Counted from the stretch's first letter, positions 53,085 through 62,102 are shown. The stretch is 64,000 bases of DNA from Nocardia vinacea (GCF_035920345.1 NZ_CP109149.1:6200001-6264000); one strand, 5' to 3'. Program-made: numbers and translations. Notes: a model not told the origin generated them from the sequence alone.

Positions 53085-53672
53085 ATGGCTGCATCACCCG
53101 AACCGGTCTGCGCGGGCATCGTCTTGGCCGCCGGCGCCGGCACGCGCTACGGGATGCCCAAGGCATTGGCCGAGGGCGGCGCCTGGCTGCGGTCGGCGGT
53201 GGCGGCACTGCGCGACGGCGGCTGTGATCCGGTGATCGTGGTGCTCGGCGCGACCGGACCAGCGACGGACGCGGTCGACTTACCCGAGGGTGTCGATCAT
53301 GTGTGGGCGGCGGACTGGGCGACCGGACTCGGGGCCTCGCTGCGGGCGGGTTTGCGAGCCGTCGCGCACACCCCCGCCGAGTACGTCGCGATCATGCTGG
53401 TGGATACCCCCGATGTCGGGGCCGATGTGGTCGGCCGGGTGGTCGCCGCGGCCTTCGCGGCACCCACCGGCCTGGCGAGGGCTGTGTTCCACACCACACC
53501 CGGGCATCCCGTTGTGATGTCCGACAAGCACTGGACCTCGGTGTATCAAGCAGCCGATAGAGATTCCGGCGGGCGCACCTATTTAGCCGGTAATAAGGAT
53601 ATGGTGTGCGTCACGTGCGACGATTTGGCGACAGGCGATGATCGTGACTTCCCGGCCACGCCGCACGCGTGA
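53085..53672 (+). CDS. MocA/MobA-like molybdenum cofactor nucleotidyltransferase
   Basis: A 195-aa NTP transferase. The nucleotide loop is GIVLAAGAGTRYGMPKAL (residues 10-27), IMLVDTPDVGADVV carries the metal-binding Asp, and GHPVVMSDKHW and DSGGRTYLAGN follow as in MocA-type enzymes that make molybdopterin cytosine or guanine dinucleotide. Coupling to the XdhC-like gene (GTGA overlap) and proximity to xanthine dehydrogenase support a role in its cofactor maturation. Confidence 0.85.
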   Translation: MAASPEPVCAGIVLAAGAGTRYGMPKALAEGGAWLRSAVAALRDGGCDPVIVVLGATGPATDAVDLPEGVDHVWAADWATGLGASLRAGLRAVAHTPAEYVAIMLVDTPDVGADVVGRVVAAAFAAPTGLARAVFHTTPGHPVVMSDKHWTSVYQAADRDSGGRTYLAGNKDMVCVTCDDLATGDDRDFPATPHA

Positions 53673-54724
53673 GCGGAGCTGAACAGATGCGGGACATCGT
53701 CGACGACCTATTGCGGGTGTGGCATTCGGGCCGGACAGGTGGACTGGCCACCGTCGTGCGAACTGTTGGTTCCGGACCGCTGCCGGTCGGCACATCGATC
53801 CTGGTAGATGCCAATGGCGCGGTATACGGTTCGCTTCTCGGCGGCAGCGTCGAGACGACTGTGATCGAGGCGGCCACCGATGCCGCGCGCAGCGGTCGAC
53901 GCGGACTGCACCGCTTCGGCGTCCCGCCGGGCGAGCCCGGATTGGACTCCGGCGGCATGGTGGATGTTTTCGTCGAGCCGTTCTCGCGCCGGGATTTTCC
54001 GGAATTCCCGTCCATCGCCGCGGAAATCGCAGCGCACCGCAGGGTTACCCTCTTCACCGTGGTGTGGAATCCGGATCCGGATCTGATCGGACAACATCTG
54101 ATCACCCCGCAGCGGCATGCGACGGAGCTGGTCGCGCTGCCCGAATCCGATGTATTCGTCGCCTCGTTCCCACCACCGCCGCGGCTGATCATCTTCGGCG
54201 CCAACGCCTTTGCCGCGGCACTGACCGTCCAAGCCAAACTGCTCGGCTACCGCGTCACGATCTGCGATTCCCGCGACACCTTCGCAACGCCCGACGCCTT
54301 CCCGGGCGCCGAGGTGGTCGTCGACTGGCCGCACCGGTACCTGAACACGCTCTCGGCGGCGGGCGAGATCGATAACAGCACGGCGATTGTCGTCCTCGGG
54401 CACGATCCGACGTTCGAAATCCCGCTGCTCACGGTGGCACTGCGACTACCCGAACTGGGATACCTCGCCGCAAACGGCTCCTGGTCCGCACACCTGAGAC
54501 GCATCGAAGACCTGAGAGCCGGCGGCTTCGACGACGCGACGCTTGCCCGCCTACACTCCCCCGCCGGTCTCGATATCGGGGCACGCACCGCCGCCGAGGT
54601 CGCCGTTTCGATCGCCGCCGAACTGCTTGTCGCCCGGTCCGGAACCGAGCGGCGGATCACCGAAAACCGGGACGCCGAACCGCAATTCAGGGAATTTCCG
54701 GCCAACGCCCCGGTGGCACTCTAG
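53669..54724 (+). CDS. XdhC/CoxI family Mo-cofactor maturation factor
   Basis: A 351-aa XdhC-like protein, which binds and sulphurates or delivers the molybdenum cofactor to xanthine dehydrogenase. The N-terminal XdhC domain has LATVVRTVGSGPLPVGTSILVDANG and GSLLGGSVE; the usual GGCVE cysteine is Ser here. The C-terminal Rossmann domain is RLIIFGANAFAAALTVQAKLLGYRVTICD...FAT and later TAIVVLGHDP. It overlaps the MocA-like gene by 4 bp and converges with the ABC substrate-binding gene. Confidence 0.9.
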   Translation: MSGAEQMRDIVDDLLRVWHSGRTGGLATVVRTVGSGPLPVGTSILVDANGAVYGSLLGGSVETTVIEAATDAARSGRRGLHRFGVPPGEPGLDSGGMVDVFVEPFSRRDFPEFPSIAAEIAAHRRVTLFTVVWNPDPDLIGQHLITPQRHATELVALPESDVFVASFPPPPRLIIFGANAFAAALTVQAKLLGYRVTICDSRDTFATPDAFPGAEVVVDWPHRYLNTLSAAGEIDNSTAIVVLGHDPTFEIPLLTVALRLPELGYLAANGSWSAHLRRIEDLRAGGFDDATLARLHSPAGLDIGARTAAEVAVSIAAELLVARSGTERRITENRDAEPQFREFPANAPVAL

Positions 54725-54726
54725 CT

Positions 54727-55818
54727 CTACTTCAGGCCCGGATTCTCCGCGTACACCTCGCGCAGCACCGAGAGGTCGAACAGTTGGTCGGCCTTGATAT
54801 CGATCTTGGCATTGCGCAGCGCGGCGATATTCTGTTCGATCAACTGATCGGTCATGGTCAGCAAACCATTGGCTGTCGAATCCGCGGAAACGACGAGGCC
54901 GTTCTGCGCGGTCGCCTCCTGGGTCTGTTCGTTCAGATCGAGTTTCTGATCCTTGCCGTATACCTCGACCGCGAGTCGCGCCGATTCGGCCGGATTCGCG
55001 ACCGCATCCTTCCAGCCCTTGATCTCGGCGATCAGGAAGGCCTTCAGCTTGTCGCGTTCCTTATCGATGGTGGACTGCTTGACCGTCAGGGTCTCGGCCA
55101 CCAGCGGCAGGTTGTAATCGGCGAACAGGAAGTTCGTATTCTGGAATCCCTTGGCGGTCAACGTGATCGGCTCATTGGTCACATAGCTGACCCAGCCGTC
55201 GACCTCGCCGTTGGCCAGCGGAGTCGGATCGTACTGCGCGGGCACGATGGTCACATCGCTCGGCTTCATGCCATTGGCGTTCAGCAGCGCGTTGAAGATC
55301 AGCTGATTGGTGTCCTGGACGCCGATCTTGCGGCCCTTCATATCCTGCGGGGTCTTGATGGGCTTGGCGGCGGAGCTGACGATGCAGAACGGGTTCTTCT
55401 GATAGGTGGTTGCGACGATCTTGGCGGGTAGGCCCTCCAGGATCGCGGGCGCGGTGGTCTGCGGGGCCGAGGTGCCGAGCCAGACCTTGCCGGTGTCCAA
55501 GCCCGCCTCGACCGAGGTGCTAGCCGCACCACCGGCGATCAGATTCACCGAACCGAATCCGGCCTCCTTGTAGTAGCCCTTGGAATCGGCGAAGTATTCG
55601 CCCGCGAATTCGATGTTCTTCAGCCAGGACAGCTGGATCGCGACGGAACCGTACTTGGATCCGTCCGCCACCGACCCGCCCGACGAGTCTTTCGAATCAT
55701 CGCCACATGCGGCCAGCAGGCTCGCACCGCCCAATGCGGCGCCGGCCAGCGCGGAGTAACGAAGCAGGGATCGCCGGTTCAGGTTCGGCCCGAACGAAGA
55801 GCGTTGTACGGGGTTCAT
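54727..55818 (-). CDS. ABC transporter substrate-binding lipoprotein (NMT1/SsuA-like)
   Basis: A 363-aa lipoprotein. The N-terminus has RRSLLRYSALAGAALGGASLLAAC, combining a twin-arginine pair with a lipobox LAAC near residue 38. The mature domain is NMT1/THI5-like (QLSWLKNIEFAGEYFADSKGYYKEAGF, GRKIGVQDTNQL). Such proteins bind small heterocycles, sulphonates or pyrimidines. The neighbourhood suggests a purine or a breakdown product. It lies 77 bp downstream of a permease gene, without the tight overlap seen in the rest of the operon. Confidence 0.92.
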   Translation of the reverse strand: MNPVQRSSFGPNLNRRSLLRYSALAGAALGGASLLAACGDDSKDSSGGSVADGSKYGSVAIQLSWLKNIEFAGEYFADSKGYYKEAGFGSVNLIAGGAASTSVEAGLDTGKVWLGTSAPQTTAPAILEGLPAKIVATTYQKNPFCIVSSAAKPIKTPQDMKGRKIGVQDTNQLIFNALLNANGMKPSDVTIVPAQYDPTPLANGEVDGWVSYVTNEPITLTAKGFQNTNFLFADYNLPLVAETLTVKQSTIDKERDKLKAFLIAEIKGWKDAVANPAESARLAVEVYGKDQKLDLNEQTQEATAQNGLVVSADSTANGLLTMTDQLIEQNIAALRNAKIDIKADQLFDLSVLREVYAENPGLK

Positions 55819-55895
55819 GGGCCGAATCTAAGGGGATTCCGTTTCGATTTCTTTACTTTGGCGTTCCGAGCATTGATTTACGAAAAACTGACCGG

Positions 55896-56786
55896 TCAGC
55901 GGCGACCCGCCTCGGGGCCGAAGCGGGCCAGCACCAGATTTTCGATGACGCCGACGATCGCGTACAGCAGCACCGAGACAATGGTCACGATCACGATCGA
56001 GGCCCACAGCTTGCTGTATTGGAAGGTCGGGATGGCGCGAATCAGACTGGCGCCCAGCCCCGTTCCGCTACCCAACCATTCACCGAGCAATGCGCCGATC
56101 AGCGCGCCGGGCACCGAAATTCGCGCGGCCGCGAAGACCGAGGGCAGGGCGGCGGGCACGGCGACCATGCGCAGTCCGGTCCAGCGGGAGCCGCCGTACG
56201 CGGCCACCAGATCCATCGCCTGCCGCGGTGCATTGCGCAATCCCGCCATGATCATCACGAGCGCCGGGAAGAACACCACGATCGCCGCGAGCACCGTCAC
56301 ACCGGCCAGTCCGCGCCCGAATACCAGCACGATGATCGGGGTCAGCGCCACCAGGGGCACCGACCGCAACAGCATTGCCACCGGCATGAACGTCTGCTCG
56401 ACCACCGAGAACGAGACGAACAGCGCCGCGACGACGAGTGCGGCCAGCATGCCGACGCCGAAGCCGATCGCGGCGTCGCGCAGGGTGATCTGCAGGTCGT
56501 CGAAGATAGCCTGACGTGCGGTGTGTGCGCCGGAGGAGTTGAACAGGTACTTCCAGATATCGCTGGGTGTTTTGCCTACTCGGGGGCCGACTTGGGGGAA
56601 GGCCTTCAGGAAGACGTACCAGATCACCAGCATCAGCAGCAGCGCGGTGACCAGGGGGAACAGGAAGCGGCCGATGCGGGTGAGGACGGCGAGGGCGGCG
56701 GCGCTGCGCTGGGGCCGCGGGCTCGCCTCGACGGGTGGCGGCGCGGCGGCAGTCACGTTGTCCATCGGCACGAGTTCGTCGGTCAT
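55896..56786 (-). CDS. ABC transporter permease 1
   Basis: A 296-aa SsuC/TauC-type permease with about six helices. A roughly 40-residue polar N-terminus precedes the first helix (FLFPLVTALLLMLVIWYVFL). The EAA loop is VAAYGGSRWTGLRMVAVPAALPSVFAAARISVPGALIGALLGE. GGAGGAG lies 4 nt before ATG 56786, which also overlaps the stop of a 28-codon mini-ORF (ATGA). Confidence 0.92.
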   Translation of the reverse strand: MTDELVPMDNVTAAAPPPVEASPRPQRSAAALAVLTRIGRFLFPLVTALLLMLVIWYVFLKAFPQVGPRVGKTPSDIWKYLFNSSGAHTARQAIFDDLQITLRDAAIGFGVGMLAALVVAALFVSFSVVEQTFMPVAMLLRSVPLVALTPIIVLVFGRGLAGVTVLAAIVVFFPALVMIMAGLRNAPRQAMDLVAAYGGSRWTGLRMVAVPAALPSVFAAARISVPGALIGALLGEWLGSGTGLGASLIRAIPTFQYSKLWASIVIVTIVSVLLYAIVGVIENLVLARFGPEAGRR

Positions 56787-56869
56787 CGCACTCCTCCAAA
56801 CGGGCCGCGCGCGGTCTTGCCCGACGCGCACTGCAAGCTATCTGGACGCGGCGCTAGTGCGCGGCTCAT
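56783..56869 (-). CDS. 28-codon mini-ORF joining the two permease genes
   Basis: The ATG overlaps the stop of permease 2, and the TGA overlaps the ATG of permease 1, both as ATGA. The peptide (MSRALAPRPDSLQC...) has no recognised relative, and the permease 1 Shine-Dalgarno lies inside it. Its main value may be to carry ribosomes across the gap. Confidence 0.4.
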   Translation of the reverse strand: MSRALAPRPDSLQCASGKTARGPFGGVR

Positions 56870-57612
56870 CTCGCCTCCTGTGCGGTCCACGGGGTGACCA
56901 ATCGGGCGACCAGCGCGACAATCGCGTAGCCGAGCCCCGCGAGTGCGGCGGCAGCCAGTGCCATGCCCCAGGTGCGCGGCACGTTATAGGCGGATTGCGC
57001 GGCGGTCAGTGCGACACCGATGCCGCTGTCCACCCCGCCGAGGTACTCGCCGATGATCGCACCGAGCACGGCCGACGGGGCGGCAATCTTCAACGCCGCG
57101 AACATATTCGGCAGCGCCGCGATCGCCTGTACCCGATAGAGCTGCTGCCAGCGACCACCGCCGTAGGCGCGGATCAAGTCGAGGCTCGTGACATCGGCCG
57201 AGCGCAGTCCGGTGACCGTGCCGACCATGGTGGTGAAGAAGCAGTACATCGCCGCGAGGAATACCGTCGGGGTGCGCCCGCCGAAGACCACCAGGATGAT
57301 CGGCCCGAGCGCGAGCAGCGGGATGCAGTAACTGAGGATGGCGAGCTGGGTGGCCAGCGGTTCGATCCACGGGATCAGCACGATCAGGAATGCCAGACCG
57401 ATGGCCAACGCATTACCCCAGATGAACCCCTTCAGCGCGCCCAGCGCGGTGATCCGGAAGTTGGGGCCGTACAGATCCCAGCCATCGGTGTACATGTTGT
57501 GCAGAACGGTCCACGGGCTGGGGATGGTGCCGCCCGCGACCTCCAGCGCCGCCAGCAGCCACCAGATCGCGACCAATCCCAAGACGCCGATCAGTCCACC
57601 GATCCGTTTCAT
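56866..57612 (-). CDS. ABC transporter permease 2
   Basis: A 248-aa SsuC/TauC-type permease with six helices. The EAA loop is IRAYGGGRWQQLYRVQAIAALPNMFAALKIAAPSAVLGAIIGEYLGG. GGGGGTGCGGC precedes ATG 57612, which also overlaps the stop of the 46-codon mini-ORF. With permease 1 it would form a heterodimeric channel. Confidence 0.92.
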   Translation of the reverse strand: MKRIGGLIGVLGLVAIWWLLAALEVAGGTIPSPWTVLHNMYTDGWDLYGPNFRITALGALKGFIWGNALAIGLAFLIVLIPWIEPLATQLAILSYCIPLLALGPIILVVFGGRTPTVFLAAMYCFFTTMVGTVTGLRSADVTSLDLIRAYGGGRWQQLYRVQAIAALPNMFAALKIAAPSAVLGAIIGEYLGGVDSGIGVALTAAQSAYNVPRTWGMALAAAALAGLGYAIVALVARLVTPWTAQEAR

Positions 57613-57749
57613 GCCGCACCCCCTCGGCGGCGTCGGCGGCACACCACCGGCTGCCGCGGCCGATCATGCCTGACCCGCTGCCAGCCCTGGCGTGCGTGGG
57701 CCAGGCATCTGGTCAGGTCATGCGACCGCGGCTCTCGAATGCCATTCAT
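57609..57749 (-). CDS. 46-codon mini-ORF upstream of permease 2
   Basis: Its ATG overlaps the stop of the 30-codon mini-ORF, and its TGA overlaps the permease 2 ATG (ATGA at both ends). The product would be very basic (Arg-rich, ending CRRRRRGGAA), unlike a stable enzyme. It may be only a coupling frame. Confidence 0.35.
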   Translation of the reverse strand: MNGIREPRSHDLTRCLAHARQGWQRVRHDRPRQPVVCRRRRRGGAA

Positions 57750-57838
57750 GCCCACACCTCACGAACCGTTCCGGTTGTGCACGACCGCACTACGATTCGC
57801 TCGGCTGTATTCAGTATTCGCTCGCTGCGCTCACTCAT
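57746..57838 (-). CDS. 30-codon mini-ORF (MSERSER family) after the ABC ATPase gene
   Basis: The ATG overlaps the ATPase stop as ATGA and the TGA overlaps the next mini-ORF as ATGA. The peptide starts [15 protein letters not shown], sharing its start and the following DNA with the copy at 52441 (AGCGAAYA-T-AAYACAG), but lacks the PSASEAQ ending. Confidence 0.45.
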   Translation of the reverse strand: MSERSERILNTAERIVVRSCTTGTVREVWA

Positions 57839-58644
57839 GCGACACCGCCCTTGCCGGACTTCCCGAACAACAGCTCGGAGAGGTAGTCGTGCAACTTGTG
57901 GAATTCCGGCGTGCGCATCATCTCGGGCGTGCGCGGGCGCGGCAGATCGATCTTCACCAGTTCCAGCACCCGGCCCGGCCGCGGACTCATCACCGCGACC
58001 ACATCGGAGAGGAACACCGCCTCCGCGATGCCGTGCGTAACCATGAGGGTGGTCGCGGGCTTCTCGGTCCAGATCCGCAGCAGTTCCAGATTCAGCCGCT
58101 GCCTGGTCATATCGTCGAGAGCGCCGAACGGTTCGTCGAGCAGCAGCACGGTCGGCTTCACGACCAGTGCGCGCGCGATCGAAACACGTTGGCGCATGCC
58201 GCCGGACAGCTGCGCCGGTTTGGCCTTCTCGAAGCCCTCCAAGCCGACCAGCCGGACCAGATCCGCGATCAGTCCCGGATCCGGTGAGATGCCCGCGACC
58301 TGCAGGGGCAGTTTGATATTGGATTCCACCGAACGCCACGGCAGCAGCGCCGAATCCTGGAAAGCGATGCCGAGTTCGTGGCGGCTGCGCAGTTGGGCGG
58401 GGGTTTCACCGTCGATGAGCGTCTTGCCCGCGGTCGGTGTCTCCAGTCCGGCCAGGATGCGCAGCACCGTCGATTTGCCGCAGCCCGATGGGCCGAGCAG
58501 GGACAGGAACGCGCCCTGTTCGGTATGCAGCTCCACTTCGTCCAGCGCCTGCACCGTCTTCCGGCCGACCCGGAATGTCTTCGTCAAACCACTGATGTGG
58601 ATGCCCGTCCCCCCGGTGGGCTCCTCGGTACCGCTCGCCATCAT
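57835..58644 (-). CDS. ABC transporter ATPase (SsuB/TauB-like)
   Basis: A 269-aa ATP-binding subunit. Walker [13 protein letters not shown]-loop [14 protein letters not shown], signature [15 protein letters not shown], Walker [13 protein letters not shown] and the switch His in [11 protein letters not shown] are all intact. It energises uptake by the two permeases and the lipoprotein downstream. It is the first gene of that operon. Tandem ATGs at 58644 and 58641 are possible starts. Confidence 0.95.
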   Translation of the reverse strand: MMASGTEEPTGGTGIHISGLTKTFRVGRKTVQALDEVELHTEQGAFLSLLGPSGCGKSTVLRILAGLETPTAGKTLIDGETPAQLRSRHELGIAFQDSALLPWRSVESNIKLPLQVAGISPDPGLIADLVRLVGLEGFEKAKPAQLSGGMRQRVSIARALVVKPTVLLLDEPFGALDDMTRQRLNLELLRIWTEKPATTLMVTHGIAEAVFLSDVVAVMSPRPGRVLELVKIDLPRPRTPEMMRTPEFHKLHDYLSELLFGKSGKGGVA

Positions 58645-58734
58645 GACCAAAACACTAGGAGCAGGTCGTTGCACGGATATTGCGAATCGCCACCCCAGAT
58701 TGCGCAATCGTTACGCGCACCGCTTCGCGGCCCG

Positions 58735-58820
58735 CCTCGCAGATCTTTCTCGGACCTCGCACACCGACTCGCCGCACGAAACGCCGTCGCCGGAATGCGA
58801 GGGTATGCGCGAAGCTCAGC
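58735..58820. repeat. Diverged intergenic repeat, copy B
   Basis: It matches the segment at 21240-21345 around CTCGCACACCGACTCGCCGC. It occupies the 221-bp gap between the divergent ABC ATPase and pnuC genes. Confidence 0.35.
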
Positions 58821-58865
58821 GGTGGCTTTGGGATGAGAAGTTGAAGTGCTCGGGTTATAGCGGGG

Positions 58866-59552
58866 GTGAACCCTTTGGTTGCGCTGCTCGACGCCAAGCT
58901 GGATATCGGGGGCTCGGAGATCCTCTGGCGCGAGGTCATCGGCAATGGTTTCGGTCTGGCCTCCGCGGTCGGTGGTATGCGGCGACGGGTGTGGGCGTGG
59001 CCGATCGGGATCGCAGGCAATGCGCTGTTGTTCACCGTTTTCGTCGGCGGAATCTTCAACACGCCACAGCATTTGAATATGGCTGGACAGGCCGGTCGTC
59101 AGTTGATGTTCATCGCGGTCAGCGTGTACGGCTGGTGGAGTTGGTATCGGCATGCGCGCGCCGAAACCGGACTCGAACATCGCGGCGTCGTACCGCGCTG
59201 GGCCAGCGGGCGCGAACGGCTGGTGCTGGTGGCGGCGATGCTGGTCGGCACGGCGGCCTTCGCTCAACTATTCGCGTGGATCGGTTCCTACGGCCCGTGG
59301 GCCGAAGCATGGATCTTCACCGGATCGGTCCTGGCGACCTATGGGATGGCACGCGGGCTATCCGAATTCTGGCTGATCTGGATCGCCGTCGATCTCGTCG
59401 GCGTGCCATTGCTGGTGAAGGCGGGCTATTACCCGTCCGCGACGCTGTATCTGATCTATGCGGGCTTCGTCGCGTGGGGCTTCGTCGTCTGGGTGCGCAC
59501 CCTGCGCGAATCGGCTCCTGTGGTCGCTGATCTCGCGCCTTCGCGTCCCTAG
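58866..59552 (+). CDS. pnuC: Nicotinamide riboside transporter PnuC
   Basis: A 228-aa PnuC-family facilitator with about seven helices. The family pattern is clear: WPIGIAGNALLFTVFVGGIFN, QLMFIAVSVYGWWSWYRHA, and the C-terminal FWLIWIAVDLVGVPLLVKAGYYPSATLYLIYAGFVAWG. It imports nicotinamide riboside (or a related vitamin precursor) for NAD synthesis. The start is GTG 58866. It diverges from the ABC transporter operon. Confidence 0.93.
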   Translation: MNPLVALLDAKLDIGGSEILWREVIGNGFGLASAVGGMRRRVWAWPIGIAGNALLFTVFVGGIFNTPQHLNMAGQAGRQLMFIAVSVYGWWSWYRHARAETGLEHRGVVPRWASGRERLVLVAAMLVGTAAFAQLFAWIGSYGPWAEAWIFTGSVLATYGMARGLSEFWLIWIAVDLVGVPLLVKAGYYPSATLYLIYAGFVAWGFVVWVRTLRESAPVVADLAPSRP

Positions 59553-59625
59553 AAGTTTTTTCGCAACCTCCGATGAATCGGCGCGGCGGCGCCGGTATGT
59601 ACCCGCAAACCCATCGGAGGAAGCA

Positions 59626-61101
59626 ATGAAGATGACCACGGGACAGCGCTGGGTACTGGCGCTGACGTCACTCGCGGGTTTGATGATCGTGCTCGACGCA
59701 CTGGTCGTCACGACCGCGATGCATGCGATCCAGCTCGATCTGCACGCATCGATCGGCGAGCTGGAATGGACTATCAACGCCTACAACCTGAGTTTCGCGG
59801 TGCTGTTGATGGCGGGCGCGGCGCTCGGTGACCGCTACGGTCGCAGGCGGGTGCTCGTCGGCGGGTTGACGTTGTTCAGCGCGGCGTCGGCCGGATGTGC
59901 GCTGGCACCGAATCTGGGTCTGTTGATCGCCGCAAGGACGGCGCAGGGCATCGGGGCCGCCGCCATCATGCCCGTGGCGGTGGCCTTGCTCTCGGCGGCG
60001 TTCCAGCCGGAGCAGCGGACCAAGGCGCTCGGATTATTCGCGGCGGCAACCGGATTGGCCACCCTCGGCGGACCGCTCGTCGGGGGTGCGGTGGTGCAGG
60101 GCTTGGCTTGGCAGTGGATCTTCTGGTTGAACCTGCCGATCGGGGCGGTGCTGATCCCGCTGGTGCGCACGCGGCTGGCAGAAAGTGTGGGGGCGCCACG
60201 CAGATTGGACTTTCTCGGGATCGCGTTGGTGAGCGTCGCCGCCTTCGGCATCGTCTGGGGTCTGATTCGAGGCAATGAATCCGGTTGGGCCAGCCCCGAA
60301 ATCGTGCTCGCTTTCTTGGCAGGTGCGGTGGCACTGATCGGATTCGTACGCTGGGAGCTGCGCACCACCGCGCCGCTGATTCCCATGCGCTTCTTTGCCT
60401 CGCGCGCCTTCTCCGCGGGCAATGCGGTCGGATTCCTCCTGGCCGCCTCGATTTTCAGCGGTGCGTTCTTCTTCGCCCAGTTCCTGCAGATCGTGCAGCA
60501 GCAAGGCCCACTCGGTGCTGGGCTGCGCCTGGCGCCGTGGACGGTCACCCTGTTCCTGGTGGCGCCGATCGCGGGCAAGCAGGTCAACCGGTTCGGTGAA
60601 CGTCCGCTGGTTGTCACCGGTTTGCTCATGCAGGCCGTCGGCTATGGGTGGATCGCCCTCACCACCGGACCGGACCTGCCGTACTCCGCGATGATCGCGC
60701 CCTTCGTCATCTCCGGCGTCGGTGTGTCGATGGCGATTCCCGCCGCGCAGAGCGCGGTACTGCGCGCGGTTCCGATGCCTGCTGTCGGCGCCGCGTCGGG
60801 CACCTACAACACCCTGCGCCAACTCGGTGGTTCCTTCGGAATAGCGGTTCCCGCAGCTGTTTTCGCGGCGGTGGGTGGCTTCACCAGCGCGCGGGCCTTC
60901 AGCGACGGTTTCGCGGCCGCCATCGGTACCGCTGCTTTGCTTGCCCTCCTCGGCGCCGCCATCGGCCTGCTTATCCCGGCCGGTGCGCCGGTCCCGCCAG
61001 CACCCGCTGAGCGGGTTTCGGCCGACCCCGCGGGGACACCGAGCGGCGGGGTTACCTCCGACTCGGCAGCTCGCGAGGACCGCACCGGGGTGAAAGCATG
61101 A
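59626..61101 (+). CDS. MFS transporter, DHA2 (EmrB/QacA) family
   Basis: A 491-aa drug/proton antiporter with about fourteen helices. Motif D1/A regions LDALVVTTAMHAIQLDL, WTINAYNLSFAVLLMAGAALGDRYGRRRV and RTAQGIGAAAIMP, and the motif-C-like LGGPLVGGAVVQGLAWQWIFWLNLPIG, are typical. It probably exports a toxic compound. GGAGG precedes ATG 59626. The ECF sigma factor starts in its last 4 bp (ATGA), so the two are co-expressed. Confidence 0.94.
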   Translation: MKMTTGQRWVLALTSLAGLMIVLDALVVTTAMHAIQLDLHASIGELEWTINAYNLSFAVLLMAGAALGDRYGRRRVLVGGLTLFSAASAGCALAPNLGLLIAARTAQGIGAAAIMPVAVALLSAAFQPEQRTKALGLFAAATGLATLGGPLVGGAVVQGLAWQWIFWLNLPIGAVLIPLVRTRLAESVGAPRRLDFLGIALVSVAAFGIVWGLIRGNESGWASPEIVLAFLAGAVALIGFVRWELRTTAPLIPMRFFASRAFSAGNAVGFLLAASIFSGAFFFAQFLQIVQQQGPLGAGLRLAPWTVTLFLVAPIAGKQVNRFGERPLVVTGLLMQAVGYGWIALTTGPDLPYSAMIAPFVISGVGVSMAIPAAQSAVLRAVPMPAVGAASGTYNTLRQLGGSFGIAVPAAVFAAVGGFTSARAFSDGFAAAIGTAALLALLGAAIGLLIPAGAPVPPAPAERVSADPAGTPSGGVTSDSAAREDRTGVKA

Positions 61102-62102
61102 CCAGCGCCACAGATTCCTCGGTAGGTTGTGCACCCATGACGGTCAGTGCGGATTTCGCGGCGCGCACCGCGCCCCACCGGCCCGAACTGCTCGCGCACT
61201 GCTACCGGATGCTCGGGTCGATCCACGATGCCGAGGATCTGGTGCAGGAGACGATGCTGCGGGCCTGGCGCTCAGCCGACCGTTATGACGAGGATCGGGC
61301 ATCGCTGCGCACCTGGCTGTATCGGATCGCCACCAATGCCTGCCTGACCGCGCTCGAACAGCGTGGCAGGCGAGCACTGCCCACCGGGCTTGTCGGGCCC
61401 AGCGATACCGCGGTCACCAAACCGCAGCGCCATCCCGAAATCCCTTGGCTGGAGCCGATTCCCGATGCCCTGCTCGGCACCTCGGCCGACGATCCGGCAA
61501 CCGTGATCGCGGCCCGCAGCGGGATCCGACTCGCATTCATCGCCGCACTGCAATACCTCCCCGCCCGGCAACGCGCGGTATTGATCCTGCGCGACGTACT
61601 CGCCTGGTCCGCGGCCGAAGTCGCCGACCTGCTCGAAACCTCCACCGCCGCGGTCAATAGCGCACTGCAACGCGCCCACGCCCAATTGGAAAAAGAGGCC
61701 CCCATGCTCGACCGCATATCGGAATCGTTGAGCCCGGACGAGCGCGCGATGATCGATCGCTACGTAACCACCTTCGGCAATGCCGACATGGCCGAATTCG
61801 CCAAGCTCTTGCGCGACGATGTGGTCCTCGAAATGCCGCCCGCCCTGCTCTGGTTCGCCGGACGAGCGCATGTGGTCGAATTCTTCACCGACAAGTGCGG
61901 TTCCACACCCGACGAGTGGCGCGCAATCCCAACATCCGCCAACACCCAACCCGCCATCGCCTACTACCGATTGGACGAAAACAACACCTACCACGCTCAT
62001 TCCATCCACCTGCTCACATTGCGCGATGCGGCTATCGACCGGATCACCGTCTTCCTCGATGCCTCCCTCTTCTCCGGCTTCGGCCTCCCGACCACCCTCT
62101 GA
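61098..62102 (+). CDS. ECF sigma factor with SnoaL-like C-terminal domain (SigG-type)
   Basis: A 334-aa extracytoplasmic-function sigma factor. Region 2 is LLAHCYRMLGSIHDAEDLVQETMLRAWRSADRY, and region 4 is ALQYLPARQRAVLILRDVLAWSAAEVADLLETSTAAVNSALQRAHAQL. A SnoaL/NTF2-like domain follows (about residues 215-330, IDRYVTTFGNADMAEFAKLLRDDVVLEMPP), as in the SigG/ECF41-like groups where it modulates activity in place of an anti-sigma factor. It is coupled to the upstream MFS gene, so it probably controls that pump. Confidence 0.93.
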   Translation: MTSATDSSVGCAPMTVSADFAARTAPHRPELLAHCYRMLGSIHDAEDLVQETMLRAWRSADRYDEDRASLRTWLYRIATNACLTALEQRGRRALPTGLVGPSDTAVTKPQRHPEIPWLEPIPDALLGTSADDPATVIAARSGIRLAFIAALQYLPARQRAVLILRDVLAWSAAEVADLLETSTAAVNSALQRAHAQLEKEAPMLDRISESLSPDERAMIDRYVTTFGNADMAEFAKLLRDDVVLEMPPALLWFAGRAHVVEFFTDKCGSTPDEWRAIPTSANTQPAIAYYRLDENNTYHAHSIHLLTLRDAAIDRITVFLDASLFSGFGLPTTL

